Assembly: GCF_000192795.1 (NCBI RefSeq)
Contig: NW_007360686.1
Span: forward strand, 1 to 11,027
Direction of reading: 5' to 3'
Length of the DNA: 11,027 nt
DNA from: Vavraia culicis subsp. floridensis
Lineage: Eukaryota > Microsporidia > Pleistophoridae
The first letter of the stretch is position 1; each line of letters starts with the position of its first letter. Positions 1 to 7,480 of this stretch are shown piece by piece. The translations under genes were made by a program, and so were the position numbers. The notes below the pieces were generated by a model, which was not told the origin of the DNA, did not search any database, and saw only the letters and a list, made by a program, of their open reading frames with translations.

Positions 1-1784
1 GCACTATCCCTGCTAAAAAACGGAAAGATATCGTAATAATCTGAAGAACAGAAGTTTAAGCATGATATTATCTTTGAACAGCAGCTCAAGTGCAATGAAC
101 TGTGTTAAAGAATTCACAGAGCTGTGAAGAGTATTTTTACAGAGCAGATTTGATGGTACAAAGGTGCCACAGCACCGTAGTAAAATACACTACGAGCAAA
201 AACACAAGAATAAACCGCACAAGCACCACGTGAACATAAATGTGATTGTTGGAACGGAAACGGAGGTTCTACCGGCGGCTCGAGAATACCAACGAGTTGA
301 TGGAGACACCGATCTGACGGGTTGAATCAAAGTCGGAGCTGGCAGTGAAATGCACATCGAAACGATGCTAAACCGTTTTTTGCTGAATCGCATGAGAATA
401 CCACTTGGAAGGACCTCAGAGAATAGAAAAACACACCCTGCAAGCTTTCTGATCAGATATTTGCAGGTACCGTAAGTTTTCCCAGGCGACCCAGAATTCA
501 GCACTTAACTCGCTACCAGCACAAAGCACCCTACGATTCAGAGAAAGTACCAAGGCGCTGACCGTCTGGCCCGGCCGAACAAAACAAGACGCGCCGTTCT
601 TCACCAAAAATACGTTTACCTCCCCATCACAGCACCAGAACAGCACACCCTTCTAGCTCGCTGAGACTGACCGCATCAACCAATCATGGACGAGGTGTTC
701 TTCCTGCTCATCGCCAAGCATCCGTTTACACATTTATTCTGTCATATACGGCCAGGTACAGGCATTCAGCAATGCTTGTAGCGAAGCAACGGCATTTAAA
801 CACGCCGAACGAAAGGAAGAGCTGCTTCATCCGTAGCACAATTGCATTTCCACGCTTCTGCTGGTTGTAGAGATTGCCATGTTTGTGATGAGCGCTTTAC
901 TTGGTGGAGGTTTCGCGTTGCTACGGTGATCGCAGCGCTATTACCACGGTGTCTAAGCATGCATTTCATGCTCTTTATTCACAACGATTGGCATCAAAGG
1001 CTCATCACAGCGAACCGCACCGAAGTACGGCGCATAGCAAAATTTGTTCAAGTTCAGTCGGTTGGGCCGGTGTTGTTCCTCTGAGAATGTGCGCTGCTCA
1101 TGAAAAATTAATGAATTGCACAACGAATGATCCGCACCTGCGATCCCAGCGCAGTACTAATTGCGTAAAGTACGCTGCTAGATTTGAGCACGTGTTCATG
1201 ACCGTGCGCTGTGGTGTGCTCATTCCCTGTCTGCAATCGGTACGGTGCAGGATGTCTCCCTGCCACGCACACTCCTCAACACAAAATTCGTTCTAAGGAC
1301 CGTCTGTTGTTCGCCTTGGGCCTTTCACCTGCGTGCCGCAGCTTTGATACCGAACAGTGCGCACTATGACGTGGTACCTGGCAGGTGCACGAGCACTGCA
1401 AGCATTTGCTGCGCGAATGCTTCGGTTGACTCCTCCCAGGTGTTGCTTGCATGCTCTGAACAGGTGCGCACGCCTGCTCTCAACGGCAGACCAATCTGGG
1501 ATGTGCTCATCTTCAGACCTGCTGTGAATGCCTCGAGACGCGGCCTACCAAGCAGTGCTGTGCACCAGGAACCTTGCAGCACGCCGTTTGCTTACAGCAG
1601 CATTCGGACACCGTTGCAGTGATCGCGAAGAACCGCCCAAAGAAAAGCCGAGACTCGGCAACAATCGGGCACTGGTGCAAACCTCATCACCCGGTCGAAA
1701 CGTGGAAGATGTGTAAAACAGGTTTAATACCTCGCAGCAGACAGCAAAAACACCAGACAGGCTGCGTTTACCGCAGAGTGTTCG
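1..1784. other. gene-poor stretch, no confident gene
   Basis: I find no gene here that I can defend. All six frames are broken by stops, and the open stretches (for example minus 416-646, plus 901-1296 and plus 1245-1622) are short, overlap each other on both strands and match no family I recognise. Several begin only at GTG. A plus-strand ATG at 686 opens a 31-codon frame that begins MDEVFFLLIAKHP, in a codon style like the genes to the right, but it stops at 779. Frame 0 then reads a hydrophobic run near 849-926. This could be a decayed gene or chance, because GC-balanced DNA yields protein-like text easily. Confidence 0.5.
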
Positions 1785-1828
1785 GGCCTTGCATGGTGCT
1801 CACGCCATGCTACTGCTGCGACCAGGCC
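1785..1828 (-). other. hairpin just downstream of the CBP20 stop
   Basis: This is a nested inverted repeat. The outer arms are GGCCT (1785-1789) and AGGCC (1824-1828). The inner arms are GCATGG (1791-1796) and CCATGC (1805-1810), with a T-G wobble extending the inner stem. On the minus strand it begins about two bases after the CBP20 stop codon, so it lies in the 3' UTR or the region of 3'-end formation. Its function is unknown. Confidence 0.4.
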
Positions 1829-1829
1829 A

Positions 1830-2411
1830 CTAGCGCCTTCTGCGCTTGCCCTCGTCATAGCACTGCCCACCTCTTTCTTCATCCGCCCTCCTCTTCCGCT
1901 CATCGAACGGCTCTCCTCCTTTTCTGCTCTCGATACGCCGTCTCTGTCCCTCCTCATCGGATCGTTTTCTCGCGCCCTCGTGGTACCGCCCTCCGCTCGT
2001 CTTCATCCGTCCCCGCTTCCTCATGTCGCCTTTGAAACTGCCGCCCGCAAACCCTCGTCCCCACTGTCTTCCCTCTGCAAATCCGTAGTCCATGTCTACC
2101 CACACGCTTTTTCCATCGATCACCATGCTTGCGCTTGCCACACACGCCCTGGCACAGTTGGCATGGCTGTAGAACTCAACAAATGCGAACCCGCAGAACA
2201 GCCGGTTGTTCCTGTTCACGCCCATTATCACACGGCGCACAGGCACGTCGCCAAAAACCGTCCACAAACGCTCCTCCGTCGTCGAAAGCGGCAGGTTCCC
2301 GATGTACAGCGTGCATGTTGTCGATAGAAGCTTCTCGTACTGCTCGTCTGTGCCCGTGAACGTTCTGTCTCTGTACGCCTTCTTCGGTGGCTGTGGGAAG
2401 TACTGCTGCAT
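1830..2411 (-). CDS. CBP20: nuclear cap-binding protein subunit 2 (CBP20)
   Basis: This is the small subunit of the nuclear cap-binding complex. With CBP80 it holds the m7G cap of new transcripts for splicing, 3'-end processing and export. Of 193 residues, about 12-120 form the CBP20 RRM core. RNP2 is LYIGNL (35-40) and RNP1 is CGFAFVEF (73-80). The two tyrosines that sandwich the cap in the human protein correspond to Y13, in a YRDRTF motif, and Y36. The carboxylate pair is D106/D108, and the EGRQWGRG segment (113-120) is kept. The basic/acidic tail from about 125 is longer than in the human protein (about 156 residues in all) and carries degenerate repeats. I chose the ATG at 2411 because it lies twelve residues before the conserved YRD block and directly after CCCCC. 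An in-frame ATG at 2501 is the alternative. The call itself is firm; the start is less so. Confidence 0.9.
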   Translation of the reverse strand: MQQYFPQPPKKAYRDRTFTGTDEQYEKLLSTTCTLYIGNLPLSTTEERLWTVFGDVPVRRVIMGVNRNNRLFCGFAFVEFYSHANCARACVASASMVIDGKSVWVDMDYGFAEGRQWGRGFAGGSFKGDMRKRGRMKTSGGRYHEGARKRSDEEGQRRRIESRKGGEPFDERKRRADEERGGQCYDEGKRRRR

Positions 2412-2416
2412 GGGGG
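2412..2416 (-). promoter_or_regulatory. CCCCC motif abutting the CBP20 start
   Basis: On the minus strand five Cs sit immediately before the ATG at 2411, and a T-rich TTATTTC element lies about 25 bases further upstream. A C-run close to the start codon is a described promoter feature of microsporidian genes. It recurs here before eL34 and the L7Ae-like gene, which is why I used it to choose this start. Confidence 0.45.
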
Positions 2417-2854
2417 TGGTCAACGATGTGCGAAATAAGACGGTCTGACCGCGGAGAAGGGGTGTTGCAGGCACGGCCCGCGAGTAAAACAGACCTGCCA
2501 TGTTTTTAGCTGCAGCTACCGGCACACTCCTGCAACGTAGTAAAACGCGCTGTGCCCATCACTCATTAACACGACGTGTCGGTCAGCGATGCTCACACGA
2601 AAATTGTGCTGTCACAGATGATGCGGCGAACAGATGGGTGAGGAAGTGCCAGCCCGTGCTGCAGCAGTATCGGTAGAACGCGAGAGGCACGGCTGCGAAC
2701 ACTGTGAAGACCGACCGGCAGGAAGAAGCAAACCGCCAGCATGCACGCCGGCCTTGGCCAGGCATGGGCGTAAGAGACGCACCCGCAACAAATCGTTTAT
2801 AACAAACCATGCGTTGCCATAGAAGCAGATGCTGTGCGATTAATTCATACTGTG
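2417..2854. other. spacer between CBP20 and the coiled-coil gene
   Basis: This holds the presumed CBP20 promoter. A minus-strand open frame at 2583-2810 (75 codons, ATG start, Cys-rich with a hydrophobic middle) could be a small gene. However, the other two minus frames are about as open there, the plus strand is also open (2634-2822), and no family is recognisable. I leave it unannotated. Confidence 0.4.
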
Positions 2855-3295
2855 CTATTTTATGTTTGGGTTTCTTTCTCTCAGCTCTCTGCCCTTTCGC
2901 CTCATCACCACCCGTCTCCTCCTCTTTGGCTGGCCTTCGTTCGTTCTCTTCCCATGTCCCCCACTATGTGCTACACCTCCCGTTTCTGTCGGGTGCCTGC
3001 TCCCCTCTGCCCGTGCATCCCCGCTCCTGAGCACGCCCCTCGCCAGAACAAACTTCTCTCTCATTCCTCTCATGTCCCCCACCATTTGCTCCATCTCTGC
3101 CACACACTCATCCATCATCCGTATCATCTTTCCATAGCGCACATCGGTGAAGTACTCCGTCCTTATTTTGTCCGTGAGCTGATCGTTTCTGTGCAGGTTC
3201 AGGGATGTCATTGCCTGTTTGAGCGATGAGAAGGTTTTTGAGAGCCTTTCGTTCAGAGACGGTGTTTTCTTCATGCTGTCTGCATTGCCATGCAT
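2855..3295 (-). CDS. hypothetical coiled-coil protein with basic tail
   Basis: I do not recognise this 146-residue protein. Residues 14-35 can form an amphipathic helix (L14, L18, L25, L32). Residues 54-84 give a clean heptad pattern with M57, M61, C64, M68, M71, M75, M78 and F82 at core positions, so a dimeric or bundled coiled coil is likely. Residues 91-120 are Gly/Ser/His-rich and probably disordered. The tail (about 117-146) is very basic and includes an RRRR run, suggesting nuclear or nucleic-acid contact. The alternating charged and hydrophobic pattern and the long frame support coding, although other frames on the plus strand are open too. The start could instead be the ATG at 3274. 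TATTTAA lies just upstream (3300-3306). Short coiled-coil kinetochore or complex-assembly subunits look like this, but I see no diagnostic motif. Confidence 0.6.
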   Translation of the reverse strand: MHGNADSMKKTPSLNERLSKTFSSLKQAMTSLNLHRNDQLTDKIRTEYFTDVRYGKMIRMMDECVAEMEQMVGDMRGMREKFVLARGVLRSGDARAEGSRHPTETGGVAHSGGHGKRTNEGQPKRRRRVVMRRKGRELRERNPNIK

Positions 3296-3718
3296 TCTGC
3301 TTAAATAGTGCTCAGACCGTGTTCAGGCACAGGACCGGAACGGAGCACGCTCGCCGCACTGCAGCGATTCGCGTGCTCTGTGTCTGCGAACGGTCATTGA
3401 CACTGTTCAGCGGTTCTGATGACTCACCGCACTTCTCGGCTTGTTCTGTCCCGATCAGCAGATTGCTGGCTCGAACCGTGCCACCGAGAAGGTGACAGCT
3501 CATCACCACACGGCCCTTGCCACATGACCGTCTTCCGGATGCGCGCACTCCCCACAGACCAGTGCCTCAGTCTGTAGGCGCACGCCACCAGACACGACCG
3601 CACCACGTGATACGCACAGCAACACCGGCCCGTGTCGAGTCCTCTGCTCCGCCCAGCGCAAAATCCAAAACAAAATCAAAACCGCAACAAATAAATAGAA
3701 ACCCGGGCAGTCCGCGGC
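3296..3718. other. divergent intergenic promoter region
   Basis: About 420 bases separate two genes that start in opposite directions, so both promoters must lie here. The left end carries TATTTAA close to the minus-strand start. The right end (3661-3700) is A-rich with ATAAATA at 3691-3697. The minus-strand frame 3312-3548 opens only at GTG and has a first ATG at 3503. It resembles no family convincingly, so I do not call it a gene. Confidence 0.45.
3691..3717 (+). promoter_or_regulatory. putative promoter of the pseudo-metalloprotease gene
   Basis: ATAAATA (3691-3697) lies about 25 bases before the ATG. CCCGGG (3702-3707) and CCGCGG (3712-3717) follow, the latter one base from the start codon. 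An in-frame stop at 3692-3694 means the coding region cannot extend further upstream. A TATA-like element plus a C-run fits microsporidian promoters, but this is inference. Confidence 0.35.
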
Positions 3719-4408
3719 ATGTTCCTATTCGTTTCCATGGTACTCTCGCAGTGCAACCGCGAAGGCATGTACAGACTGCCCATACTCACATACCTTGACA
3801 CCGACACGGTGCAGGCCATTGCCTTCGAGTCCGACATGATCCCTGCAATCAGCGCGTACACAAAGGCATCCAACTTCCTGGGCCAGGTGTTCAACGAGGT
3901 CAACGCGATCCTCATCGGGTACGGCGTGCAGCTGCAGCTGAGCCTGCAGTCCACAATCAACCTTGCCCAGTTTCTCGACTGCGGACACCCGTCACCGATA
4001 AACACGTTCATGAAGAGCATCGACGAGCGCAAGCGCTTCAGAACAAGGTACAACAAGCTGTTCATCATCTACTGCGACAACTTCTACAACTACCTTGATC
4101 TGAACAGGGGAGTGTACAACGGAAACAGCGAGTGCACGACCACCAGCGGCATTATGTACGTCAATAACGTAATTCTGAGGGAGAAGATCAAGGACGTGCT
4201 GCTGGGGATGGTGGCACGCACGAAGGTGAAGCGGATAGGCACGAATTTTGAGAGAAACCTGTGCCAGTACGTGAACGAGTGCGTTGATGGACAGGTCGAC
4301 CCGGTGGGCGACTTCAGCAATTGGCTGCGGTTCGTTAACAACGTGAACTACGATGACGGGGTGTACCACGATGTGCTGAAGTACGATGTTACAGCACAGC
4401 AACCGTGA
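3719..4408 (+). CDS. secreted ADAM/reprolysin-like pseudo-metalloprotease
   Basis: A 229-residue protein that I read as one degenerate metzincin domain. Residues 1-10 are hydrophobic and could be a short signal peptide. Residues 58-78, with FNEVN followed by an alternating hydrophobic strand, match the 'FNEVN' helix and strand of ADAM proteases. GVYNGNSEC with GIMYV (131-148) matches the segment before the active-site helix. Residues 166-178 align with the zinc helix, but the three zinc histidines and the catalytic glutamate are replaced (R167, T168, K171, F177), while A166, G174 and N176 remain. C188 and FSN (199-201) match the end of the ADAM catalytic domain. There is no prodomain, disintegrin or Cys-rich region. 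If the reading is right it cannot be a zinc protease and may act as a secreted binding protein. The gene is firm; the family is an inference from pattern. Codon third positions are GC-rich. Confidence 0.65.
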   Translation: MFLFVSMVLSQCNREGMYRLPILTYLDTDTVQAIAFESDMIPAISAYTKASNFLGQVFNEVNAILIGYGVQLQLSLQSTINLAQFLDCGHPSPINTFMKSIDERKRFRTRYNKLFIIYCDNFYNYLDLNRGVYNGNSECTTTSGIMYVNNVILREKIKDVLLGMVARTKVKRIGTNFERNLCQYVNECVDGQVDPVGDFSNWLRFVNNVNYDDGVYHDVLKYDVTAQQP

Positions 4409-4435
4409 TTGACAGGGCGGTGGTGGTACTGAGCG

Positions 4436-4451
4436 GTATTTCGTGAAATAC
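4436..4451 (+). other. hairpin after the pseudo-metalloprotease stop
   Basis: GTATTTC (4436-4442) and GAAATAC (4445-4451) are perfect complements. They can form a six-base-pair stem with a CGTG loop, starting 27 bases after the TGA. It may be a 3'-UTR structure. Two overlapping AATAAA hexamers at 4612-4622 are the nearest classical poly(A)-like signals. Confidence 0.35.
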
Positions 4452-5443
4452 GGCCTGGTCGGTAAAATGAGTTTTGATAGAACGGATTTTCATTGTGGAG
4501 CGATCGTATCGCTTCGTTGCCGATCTTTCTTCTAATCGGTACTGCTATAACATTTTATGTTCATTTTTCCGTTTCTAGCGATTAGTCCTGAACAATCAAT
4601 CCGCTCATCTCAATAAAATAAATGATTCGCTTTGCTTGCCGAAGCTGCCAGCAAACACGTCTATACCGCTTAGTAAGAAACTTCATACACAAATTGCTTG
4701 GCTGAGGCACACTTGATCCCCATTTATTCTTCAATAGGGATGAAACGGCTCAGCGCAATTTTTTGTGGTGAACAGATAGCCTTTCTCGACTTACGTATTT
4801 TCGTGCACGATTTTTATGTTCCTGGCAGCAACCATTCAACACCATTTCGCACGTACCAACTCTACCAAATATGTATCACTGATCCACTCCGATTAAAATC
4901 TTTTACCATTTGATTTTTACCTTATCTTTGCACGAATGATATTTGAATGGATGAACAACACGCTAGGGCCTCAGAAAAATCATCGTTATCACTGCTCGTT
5001 GTTGAGGACCAATCTCAAGGATTTAAGGCACAAAATCTTCAATACCGTCTCTGATCAACACCTATCACTACAAATACGTTTCTCGCTCCTTGAGTGCTCT
5101 ATATCAGCTTTGCACAGCACTTAAAAACTACAAATTTCCGCACAAACCGCTTCTACCAAACTCACACCCACGTACATTCGCTGGGCCGATAAGGCAACGT
5201 GTGAGTCTGCCTTTGCCGCTGATCCTCACGCATTGCTGCCCCTACTCACCCCCTTATGAACTTTGTCTTGAGGCCCTCGCTACATGTCATTTATAGCAAG
5301 TACCCGCAGTAAAACGATTCAATTATCATTGCTTACAAGGCTTAGACAGCAGAATGTTAGATTTGTGTTTATTTGCTCGTGCTAAGGAACATCAAACCTA
5401 TTTTACCGCCACACATCACGGTATTTCCTATTTTTAGCACCTA
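4452..5443. other. intergenic stretch, no confident gene
   Basis: About 1 kb in which base composition drops toward AT. Plus-strand open stretches at 4740-4913, 4936-5124 and 5090-5296 lie in different frames, are 58 to 69 codons long and match nothing I know. They could be fragments of a decayed gene or chance. Overlapping AATAAA hexamers at 4612-4622 may belong to the upstream transcript. The last 25 bases form the presumed promoter of the next gene. Confidence 0.45.
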
Positions 5444-5447
5444 CCCC
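5444..5447 (+). promoter_or_regulatory. CCCC motif upstream of the L7Ae-like gene
   Basis: Four Cs end nine bases... specifically at 5447, with the ATG at 5456, and a T-rich TATTTCCTATTTTT stretch (5422-5435) lies just before them. The arrangement parallels the C-run and T-rich pattern before eL34 and CBP20. Confidence 0.4.
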
Positions 5448-5455
5448 ATCGTACT

Positions 5456-5719
5456 ATGCCAAAAGCATTCACCAAGCCAGTCCTCAATTCTACCCTGCAC
5501 CAGATAAAAAAAGTGAAATTACCAGGGAAGCACTGCTTAGTATTTATGGATTACAACGAGCTGGTACGGAAGATCAAAGATGTAAAAATAGTTTATGTGT
5601 GCAACACGAAGAGTTACAGCTTTGTCACTGTGCCATTGATGTGCTACTGCTACGGTATCGATGTCTATGAGCTTGAGAATTGCAAAAATAACGATGGTTT
5701 TTTCGTAGAGATGAGGTAG
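5456..5719 (+). CDS. short L7Ae/NHP2/eL30-superfamily RNA-binding protein
   Basis: An 87-residue protein whose pattern fits the L7Ae fold, which binds kink-turn RNA in box C/D and H/ACA RNPs, RNase P/MRP, the U4 snRNP and the ribosome. Residues 24-40 hold GK, a hydrophobic strand and NE (N34, E35) before a helix with LVRKI, as in the 'NE' recognition motif of the family. KIVYVCN (44-50) is the central strand. VPLMCYCYGIDVYEL (59-73) matches the 'LPxLC...PyVxV' helix-strand of NHP2 and Snu13. The end is abrupt: family members usually run about 120 residues and have a further helix and strand. It may be a reduced NHP2, Snu13, Rpp38/Pop3 or eL30, and I cannot choose. The ATG follows a CCCC motif. 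As a gene it is likely; the exact identity is open. Confidence 0.55.
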   Translation: MPKAFTKPVLNSTLHQIKKVKLPGKHCLVFMDYNELVRKIKDVKIVYVCNTKSYSFVTVPLMCYCYGIDVYELENCKNNDGFFVEMR

Positions 5720-5720
5720 A

Positions 5721-5780
5721 GTGGCGTGCCGGTTCATGAGTGGGAGTAAAAAAGCGCTTTTACCTTTCTTGTCTCGCCAC
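5721..5780 (+). other. nested stem-loop after the L7Ae-like stop
   Basis: GTGGCG (5721-5726) and CGCCAC (5775-5780) can close a 60-base element that begins one base after the TAG. Inside, GTAAAA...GC (5746-5755) and GCTTTTAC (5756-5763) form a second AT-rich palindrome with bulged As. It may be a 3'-UTR or processing structure. Confidence 0.4.
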
Positions 5781-6280
5781 CACACAGCAGTTAAGCCACT
5801 CACCTACCGAATTCAAGGTAAGTAACTGTGAATTACTAATTATTGCCGAATGTTACGGTAGAGCTATGCACAAAAAGCTGGTGCATCCATTAGAATAGAC
5901 AACTCGCTTCTTTATCTGCTCTGTGTTCAGAATGTGCGTTAATTCGTGCCGTTTGCTCACCATACAAGGGCTTGCTGTTGCTCAGTATACGCTCAACTCA
6001 CCACATCAATACATGCACTCAAATATTAAAGGTGCAACGATTGCTGGCATAGCGTAAAGCACTCCTTTCTCGTGGCAGACGTGATAGTTTGGTATTTTTA
6101 AAAATTTTGTATAATTTGAAATAATTGGGCAAATAAAGTGGTACAAAGCAAAAATAATTGAATTACTTGCTTTCTGTTGCAAAACATTTTGCTACCAAGC
6201 GGTCTTTTGTTCGTTTTTGTGATAAATCCGTGGAAGTTTTTCTCGTTATTTCTGAGGTCATAAATTTTTTTATTTCTGAT
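5781..6280. other. AT-rich intergenic stretch before eL34
   Basis: I see no gene. The minus-strand open frame at 6098-6340 overlaps the eL34 start and looks like a shadow. The last 70 bases are T-rich (TTTTTTTATTTCTGAT just before the C-run), consistent with the eL34 promoter. Confidence 0.45.
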
Positions 6281-6285
6281 CCCCC
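6281..6285 (+). promoter_or_regulatory. CCCCC motif upstream of eL34
   Basis: Five Cs lie at 6281-6285, three bases before the ATG, after a T-rich tract at 6265-6277. Ribosomal protein genes are the classic carriers of this motif in microsporidia, so this is the best-supported promoter element in the window. Confidence 0.55.
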
Positions 6286-6288
6286 GAA

Positions 6289-6615
6289 ATGGTACAAAGG
6301 CAGACAATCCCTTCGCATCACACGTACAAAACGCGTTCAAATAGGATGGTAAAGGTGAGAACGCCGGGAAAGAACCTCGTCCTGCATAATATTAAGAAGC
6401 GTGGTAAGTTGCCCAAATGTGGCGCATGCCACAGAAAGCTTTTGGGAATTAAAATGGCTAGAAGCGCGGATTTCAGCAGAATGAAGAAACACCACAGAAC
6501 CGTCAACAGGGTGTACGGGGGCGTGCTCTGCTCAGAATGCGTAAAGGATAAAATTATTGGTGCGTTCATGGATGAGGAATTGAAGCGGGCAGAAATCGGT
6601 AGTAAGGCTCATTAA
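6289..6615 (+). CDS. RPL34: 60S ribosomal protein eL34
   Basis: Cytosolic large-subunit ribosomal protein, 108 residues, close to the family length of about 110-117. The N-terminus has the typical MVQR start and a basic TYKTRSN block (12-18). It continues with RTPG (24-27) and a basic segment to about 43. A zinc ribbon is formed by C44-x2-C47 and C81-x2-C84, and the conserved YGGVLCSECVKDKI stretch (76-89) is near-diagnostic. It ends in an acidic/basic helix as usual. The start agrees with the conserved family N-terminus and lies three bases after CCCCC. There is no sign of the short introns sometimes found in microsporidian ribosomal protein genes. It stands alone, with about 500 bases upstream and 850 downstream lacking firm genes. 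Codon use is more AT-rich than in the genes left of 4.4 kb. Confidence 0.95.
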   Translation: MVQRQTIPSHHTYKTRSNRMVKVRTPGKNLVLHNIKKRGKLPKCGACHRKLLGIKMARSADFSRMKKHHRTVNRVYGGVLCSECVKDKIIGAFMDEELKRAEIGSKAH

Positions 6616-7460
6616 ACGGTTTATGGATTATAACATGCTAATATGGTGTGTATTACGGATGTGTTGGTCTTATCTGGTGCTTTTGCCACTTTTATGGTCT
6701 TATGCTCCGATAATGATGCATTTTTGCTCAACTTTGAGTGTGCGGTCCTCCATCACAACAATTCATCTCAATTATTTTCATGTGTGTTATTCTGTTCTTA
6801 TGGCATGAGCGCAGCAGTAGCAAAGTAAAAATGCTTTGCCTTTTCAACGTTCAATGGCGAGATCTACCTGAGTGTTCAAAATATGTTTGCCCAGTAAAAA
6901 TCATCTGGACAGCGAATGCCTAGCACAAGCGCGTACCTAACAAGGACCACAGATTGCGCTCCTTAGATCGGTGATAAAAGGCAGGCGATACGTTACATCT
7001 CGCTTAACGGTGCCATGCAGATACGCTAGAACGTTGTGTTGTCATTGCCATGCCTCATCAACATAAAATACTTTAGCGATGGTATTGAACAGAGAGTGCA
7101 TGCCGTTCTCTAAGGTATTAGCATATGGCCTGATCTATGAGGATGTGTGAAGCGCTGAGTATGAAGTTAGCGCTGGTACTAAGAAAAAGGTACCGCTTTT
7201 TTGATGTGAGAACTGCGATCTCTTACGAACGGTTCAAATAAACATCCTGTGATTCGTGTACAGCGCACTAAGTAGGATCGTGGAATCGTACCTACACCAA
7301 AAATGTGATGATGCCAGATTGAATGATCATTTACGGCGTTTGTAACGCTGAATGAGGTTGCCGCACACAAACTGCTAGTTTAAAAGGCGTTTACGCTATA
7401 TCGTGCTTTGAGAACGTACCTCGGTTGGAGCAGCAGAAGTGCTTTCGCTGGAGCAGAGCA
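6616..7460. other. intergenic stretch between eL34 and hop1
   Basis: No confident gene. Plus-strand ATG frames at 6623-6808 and 6643-6828 overlap each other just after eL34. The second begins with a hydrophobic, signal-like segment but has no family match. A 34-codon frame at 7137-7241 and a minus frame at 7179-7370 overlap on opposite strands. I cannot separate these from chance. Confidence 0.45.
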
Positions 7461-7480
7461 TTGCATAAATATTTATGCAA
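7461..7480. repeat. perfect 20-base palindrome at the hop1 5' end
   Basis: TTGCATAAATATTTATGCAA is a perfect inverted repeat with no spacer. The first possible hop1 ATG (7475) lies inside it, and the second (7514) lies 33 bases after it. It may be a binding site for a dimeric regulator. That function is inferred from symmetry and position only. Confidence 0.55.

Noticed and set aside
416..646. Minus-strand 76-codon frame reading like a WD40-type protein.
   Set aside because: It needs a GTG start, stops abruptly, and the neighbouring frames look equally protein-like, so this is more likely pattern bias than a gene.
686..929. A possible frameshifted plus-strand gene, or one with a short intron, beginning MDEVFF.
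   Set aside because: Joining frames can be done in more than one way, and each gives plausible text. No splice motif or family match selects one.
1850..1960. Pyrimidine-rich tract suggesting a low-complexity repeat.
   Set aside because: It is fully explained by the Arg/Lys/Glu-rich CBP20 tail read on the minus strand.
2862..3229. Plus-strand open frames across the coiled-coil gene.
   Set aside because: They are rich in Ser, Pro, Leu and Cys, as expected for the complement of a charged coding strand. The minus frame has the heptad structure.
3466..3480. Minus-strand GGTTCGAGCC resembling a tRNA B box.
   Set aside because: The flanking five-base segments do not pair into a T stem, and no acceptor, D or anticodon arm can be built around it. 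I found no tRNA in the window.
3312..3548. Minus-strand frame with a faint Sm/LSm-like segment (Leu-Leu-Gly-Gly ... Ser-Asn-Leu-Leu).
   Set aside because: It opens only at GTG; the first ATG (3503) would cut off the start of the supposed Sm motif. The key aspartate is missing and the spacing is off.
3725..4402. Minus-strand frames (3725-3988, 3992-4402) opposite the pseudo-metalloprotease gene.
   Set aside because: They are antisense shadows produced by the GC-rich third positions of the plus-strand gene and show no motifs of their own.
6613..6623. TAAACGGTTTA palindrome over the eL34 stop, as a fifth 3' hairpin.
   Set aside because: The arms are too short and too close to form a stable loop, so I did not count it with the others.
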